From DATAEE01 sp036258175 (GTDB lineage: Bacteria > Acidobacteriota > Vicinamibacteria > Vicinamibacterales > 2-12-FULL-66-21), in NCBI GenBank assembly GCA_036258175.1, contig DATAEE010000106.1:88241-152240 (forward strand): DNA of 64,000 nt, written 5' to 3'. Below the pieces are notes generated by a model. That model searched no databases and was not told the DNA's origin. It saw only the letters and a program-made list of their open reading frames with translations. The position numbers and the translations under genes are program-made. Shown here in pieces: positions 61,029-64,000 of the stretch; positions within the stretch are counted from its first letter, which is position 1; each line of letters starts with the position of its first letter.

Positions 61029-63769
61029 GGTGTCCTCCGGGGCACGAGCGGACCGCTGGCCGTCAGCGCGGCGACGACGTCGACCATCTCGTCGGCCGAG
61101 AGCCGGCGCGCCGCGCTGGCGAGCGCGTCGCGATCGTCCGCATGGATCGTCGTCGCGTTGTCGATCATCTGCTGCGTCGCGTACGCCATCATGTCGGGTG
61201 CGAGCGCCGCCGGCAGCTTTAGCTCGGTGAGCACCTCCACCACGCGGAGCGCGACGTCCGGCACCGTCATCGCCGTCATGCCGATGGCGGGACGGCCGGC
61301 GAGCAGGCAGGCGTCCCCGCCCGCCGGATAGCGTACAGCGAGCCCCCCTTCGAGGGGGAGGGCCGCGGTCCCCCAGCCGTCGAGCCGATCCGCCGGAATT
61401 CCGGGCTTTCCGAGGGTCACGAAGTCGGACAGCCACAATTCTTCGAAGGCCGCCGCGGGATCGCGCGTCGCGATCCAGGCGATCGCCTGCGCCCGGAACT
61501 CGCCCATGTGCGCCTCAGCCGCCAGCGTGATCATGCCGCCCGGCTCGGAGAGGAGCGTCCGCGCCCGCGCGCGGCCGCGGACGAGAGCCGCCGCGAGCGC
61601 ATCGCGATCGGCGTCCGTCAGATCGGACGAGCTCATGAGCCGCACGGTTTCCGCGAGCGTGCGGCGATCGTTGTCGCTGACTTCGGGCGGAGGCGGCAAT
61701 CCGGTATCGAGCTGCCGCCGCAGCGCGAGGCGCGCGAGCCCGATATCGAGCGCGATGAGCGATCCGCGGACCATCCATCCGCCGGGTCCGAACTCCTCGG
61801 AGGGAAGGTCCCAGGCAGTGTCCGCCGCCGTGGGACCGACGCCCGCGGCCGCGGAGCGCAGCGCGTGCCGGCGCGCGACGTTGGCGGCGCGTGCTGCCGC
61901 GCTCGTCGACGGCCCGACGCTCAGCGCATACAGGAGGGACGCAAGCGTGTCAGCTGCGATGAGCTGACTGCCGGCTCGTGTTGGACTGGTTGCAAGCGTG
62001 TTGAGCGGAACGCCGTCGGTGTCCCCGTCCCGATCGGGACCGTTCGATGCGGCGTCCTTCAGCGCTGCGAGCGTCGCTTTGTCGCCGTCGACCCCGCGGC
62101 CGCTCGTCAGCCGATGCGCCGCGAGGGCGACGTCGAAGCTCGCGGAGCCCTGACGGTCTCGTACGCGCTCGGCATCGCCAAGACGCGCCGACGCGGGATC
62201 GACACGGTATGCCATGCCTTCCCAGTCGACCGGCGGTCCGGCCGCATCGCGGCGAACGCCCGACGCCGCAGCGAGGACGATCCGTTCGACCGGCTCGCTT
62301 CCCAGCGTCATGCCCGTCGCCTTGGCGAAGGCCGGGATGAGCGACCGATCGATCCAGTCGAGCATCGGTCCGGCGTCCGACTTGAGCGATGCTTCCGCGG
62401 CGCTGAAGGCGTCGTTCACGAGCGCTGCGGCCGCCTCGGCGCTGATCGTGCGGTTCTGGCGCGCGTAAGCCAGCAGGGCGATTGCCGCCTGGAACGCCAC
62501 AAGTCTCGGCCGGTGTTCGCTGCCATGCGCCTGCCCGGGGAATCGTTCGGCGAGCGTGGCCGCACGCGCGTACAGTGCCGGGTCGCGCGCGCCCATACGC
62601 TCGAGCGACAGCATCAGCGCCGGCGCGCGGGCGACGCCACACAACGCATCCCGGATCTGGCTCGCGGACGAGGCAGGCGGTGCAGGGAATACGCGCTGCG
62701 CAAACAGGACGAGCCGTAGCCGTTCGCGCGCCCGCCCGACGCCGGGCGCGACGACGCGCGACGCGAGCCACGCCGCGTCGATCGGCGCGGACCGCGCGAT
62801 CTCGCCGTCGCGGTTTCCATCGGTCCCTCGTCCGCGCGCCGCGCAGCCGCGCGAGAGCACGTCTTCCCAAAGCTCCGACCACAGCGGGCCGATCAGGCGG
62901 CCGGCGTCGTCCACGTGGAGCGCGGAGAAGAGCAGCGCGCCATCGACCGCCGTCCGGTTGTAGGGTCTTCGGCTGGGCCGCCACTCCTCTTCCGGCCGCG
63001 CGAAATTTTCGTACAGGTTCTCGGGATTCCCGGCGAGAGCGAACTTCAGTCGCGGCCCGTCGACGTGCGCCATCGCGTCGTAGAAGAAAGCCATGCGGCC
63101 GCGCCCACGCGACAGGAGCCGCGGTACGAACTCGGCCGGCCGGGCGAGCGGCCCGCCGACCAGGCGCTCCCAGACCGCGTCGTACGCGCCGCCGCCAGGC
63201 GCCTGCACCTTCCCGTTGCGGATCCGGATCGAGCGGCCGAACGCCGCGAAGATGGCCGCGTGGTCGTGCTGGATCGACGCCAGCGTCTGCGGGTTCGCCG
63301 CGAACCATGCAAGCGTTTCGTCGTCCAGGGAATAGAGGCCGGTATAAAGCAGAGCACTCGATCGATCGGCGAGGATGTCGAGCGCGAGGCGCGTTTCAGG
63401 GACCGGACGGCCGAGAATATTGCGCCAGATCGCCGGGGTTAGCGGGAGTGGAACCTCGTCGACTTGTCCGGCTGCTGGCGTGCCGAGGTATAGGAGGACC
63501 CTCGCGCGCCGCGCGTCGACGCCTGGCGCGTCCCCGAGCGGCGCATCGTAGATGGCGCGCGTGACTTCGAGCAGCACGCGCGCCGGTCCCGGCGATCGGT
63601 GGAGTCCGGAGGCCTCCGCGAGCGCAGCGGCGCCGCCCGCCAGCGGCACCGTCGATCGCACCTCGGCGCCTGCCGGCGCGGCGACGAGCGCCAGCAGCAC
63701 GCCGCAGACGGCGGCGCTCACCTGATGCGGACGCGGCTCTGTTCGCGCATGAATTGCTGCACGTACCAT
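61025..63769 (-). CDS. Large exported protein of unknown function, first gene of the VWA operon
   Basis: 914 residues from ATG 63769. Signal peptide VSAAVCGVLLALVAAPAGAE. No known domain recognised. Visible features: SGLHRSPGPARVLLEVTRAI, PLTPAIWRNILGRPVPETRL, ALLYTGLYSLDDETLAWFAA, AMAHVDGPRLKFALAGNPEN; helix-rich, with many Ala/Arg. Its position, coupled by ATGA to a VWA gene, suggests a shared envelope function. Start overlaps the end of the aldehyde dehydrogenase gene by about 50 bases, so a later start (GTG in the signal region) is possible. Confidence 0.78.
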   Translation of the reverse strand: MVRAAIHARTEPRPHQVSAAVCGVLLALVAAPAGAEVRSTVPLAGGAAALAEASGLHRSPGPARVLLEVTRAIYDAPLGDAPGVDARRARVLLYLGTPAAGQVDEVPLPLTPAIWRNILGRPVPETRLALDILADRSSALLYTGLYSLDDETLAWFAANPQTLASIQHDHAAIFAAFGRSIRIRNGKVQAPGGGAYDAVWERLVGGPLARPAEFVPRLLSRGRGRMAFFYDAMAHVDGPRLKFALAGNPENLYENFARPEEEWRPSRRPYNRTAVDGALLFSALHVDDAGRLIGPLWSELWEDVLSRGCAARGRGTDGNRDGEIARSAPIDAAWLASRVVAPGVGRARERLRLVLFAQRVFPAPPASSASQIRDALCGVARAPALMLSLERMGARDPALYARAATLAERFPGQAHGSEHRPRLVAFQAAIALLAYARQNRTISAEAAAALVNDAFSAAEASLKSDAGPMLDWIDRSLIPAFAKATGMTLGSEPVERIVLAAASGVRRDAAGPPVDWEGMAYRVDPASARLGDAERVRDRQGSASFDVALAAHRLTSGRGVDGDKATLAALKDAASNGPDRDGDTDGVPLNTLATSPTRAGSQLIAADTLASLLYALSVGPSTSAAARAANVARRHALRSAAAGVGPTAADTAWDLPSEEFGPGGWMVRGSLIALDIGLARLALRRQLDTGLPPPPEVSDNDRRTLAETVRLMSSSDLTDADRDALAAALVRGRARARTLLSEPGGMITLAAEAHMGEFRAQAIAWIATRDPAAAFEELWLSDFVTLGKPGIPADRLDGWGTAALPLEGGLAVRYPAGGDACLLAGRPAIGMTAMTVPDVALRVVEVLTELKLPAALAPDMMAYATQQMIDNATTIHADDRDALASAARRLSADEMVDVVAALTASGPLVPRRTP

Positions 63770-64000
63770 GGCCCGCCCGTGCCGCGTCCTGTCGAGCCGC
63801 TCGCTTTCCACCCGCCAAACGGGTTGATACCCGGCCACGCGCCCGTCGTCGCGCCGGCCCGTCGGTTGGCGTAGAGCACGCCCGCATGCACGCGATTGAA
63901 GAACTGTTCGATCTCGCGATCGTCCTCCGAGAAAATGCCGGCCGTCAGGCCGTACTCGGTGTTGTTCGCGAGCGCGATCGCCTCGTCGAGCGTTGCGACG
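63718..64000 (-). CDS. Aldehyde dehydrogenase, L-glutamate gamma-semialdehyde (P5C) dehydrogenase-like, 5' part outside the window
   Basis: The last 94 codons of an aldehyde dehydrogenase. EAIALANNTEYGLTAGIFS, then GVLYANRRAGATTGAWPGIN and PFGGWKASGSTGRGTGGPWY with QFMREQS at the end. The PFGG(W/F)K and GGPxYxxQF pattern fits proline-catabolic P5C dehydrogenases (PutA/RocA) best. It oxidises glutamate semialdehyde to glutamate with NAD. The catalytic Cys and Glu lie upstream of the window. Stop TGA at 63718-63720. Confidence 0.88.
   Translation of the reverse strand, partial: VATLDEAIALANNTEYGLTAGIFSEDDREIEQFFNRVHAGVLYANRRAGATTGAWPGINPFGGWKASGSTGRGTGGPWYVQQFMREQSRVRIR

Overview
The window is GC-rich, densely coded DNA that looks like a chromosomal segment of a free-living Acidobacteriota bacterium, most likely class Vicinamibacteria. 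This assignment is an inference. It rests on a VWFA-related 'Acidobacterial domain' protein, an Oar-like TonB-dependent receptor with an N-terminal carboxypeptidase-regulatory domain, an adjacent DUF1800/DUF1501 pair, secreted S9 peptidases and amidohydrolases, and sulfatase-like TPR lipoproteins. No rRNA, tRNA, CRISPR array, integrase or insertion-sequence transposase was seen.

Layout. 1-4.1 kb: 3'-truncated S9 peptidase and divergent glycogen debranching enzyme (glgX). 4.1-7.9 kb: molybdate regulator divergent from modABC, then an alpha/beta hydrolase and a small conserved protein. 8-16 kb: an outer-membrane protein, two amidohydrolase proteins and a second S9 peptidase, all on the minus strand. 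16-17.4 kb: quinone-oxidoreductase-like protein and a small exported protein. 17.5-27.3 kb: an apparently complete arginine regulon. Minus strand: argC-argB-argD-argA-like GNAT-argJ-argF, with coupled or overlapping starts. Plus strand: argR, argG, argH and a SixA-like phosphatase. Two ARG-box-like operators lie between argC and argR. 27.3-37.7 kb: beta-barrel protein, PLP decarboxylase, glycine-zipper protein, YihY/BrkB membrane protein, M14 peptidase, DUF5655, DinB, tandem-FKBP protein, and a MerB-like gene with an in-frame UGA at the position of a catalytic cysteine. 37.8-46.5 kb: two sulfatase-like TPR proteins, the TonB receptor and a hydrolase. 46.5-52.9 kb: SPFH protein behind a c-di-AMP-type riboswitch, thiO, a pterin dehydratase, a MerR regulator, an orphan microcompartment shell gene joined to a D-serine-dehydratase-like gene, and a collagen-like protein with a PilZ protein. 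53-64 kb: DUF1501/DUF1800 pair, a GNAT protein, a three-gene VWA operon and the end of a P5C-dehydrogenase-like gene.

A second layer is repetitive DNA. Several unrelated short motifs occur as imperfect tandem copies, usually in opposite orientation on the two sides of a spacer, so each locus can fold into a long imperfect hairpin. These elements fill spacers, run into gene ends, supply possible start codons (argH, the FKBP gene, the sulfatase at 37782) and sit in frame inside genes (two sulfatase-like genes, argH, the amidohydrolase fusion, DUF1800). The strongest single leads are the putative selenocysteine MerB-like gene, the riboswitch on an SPFH gene, and this repeat system.
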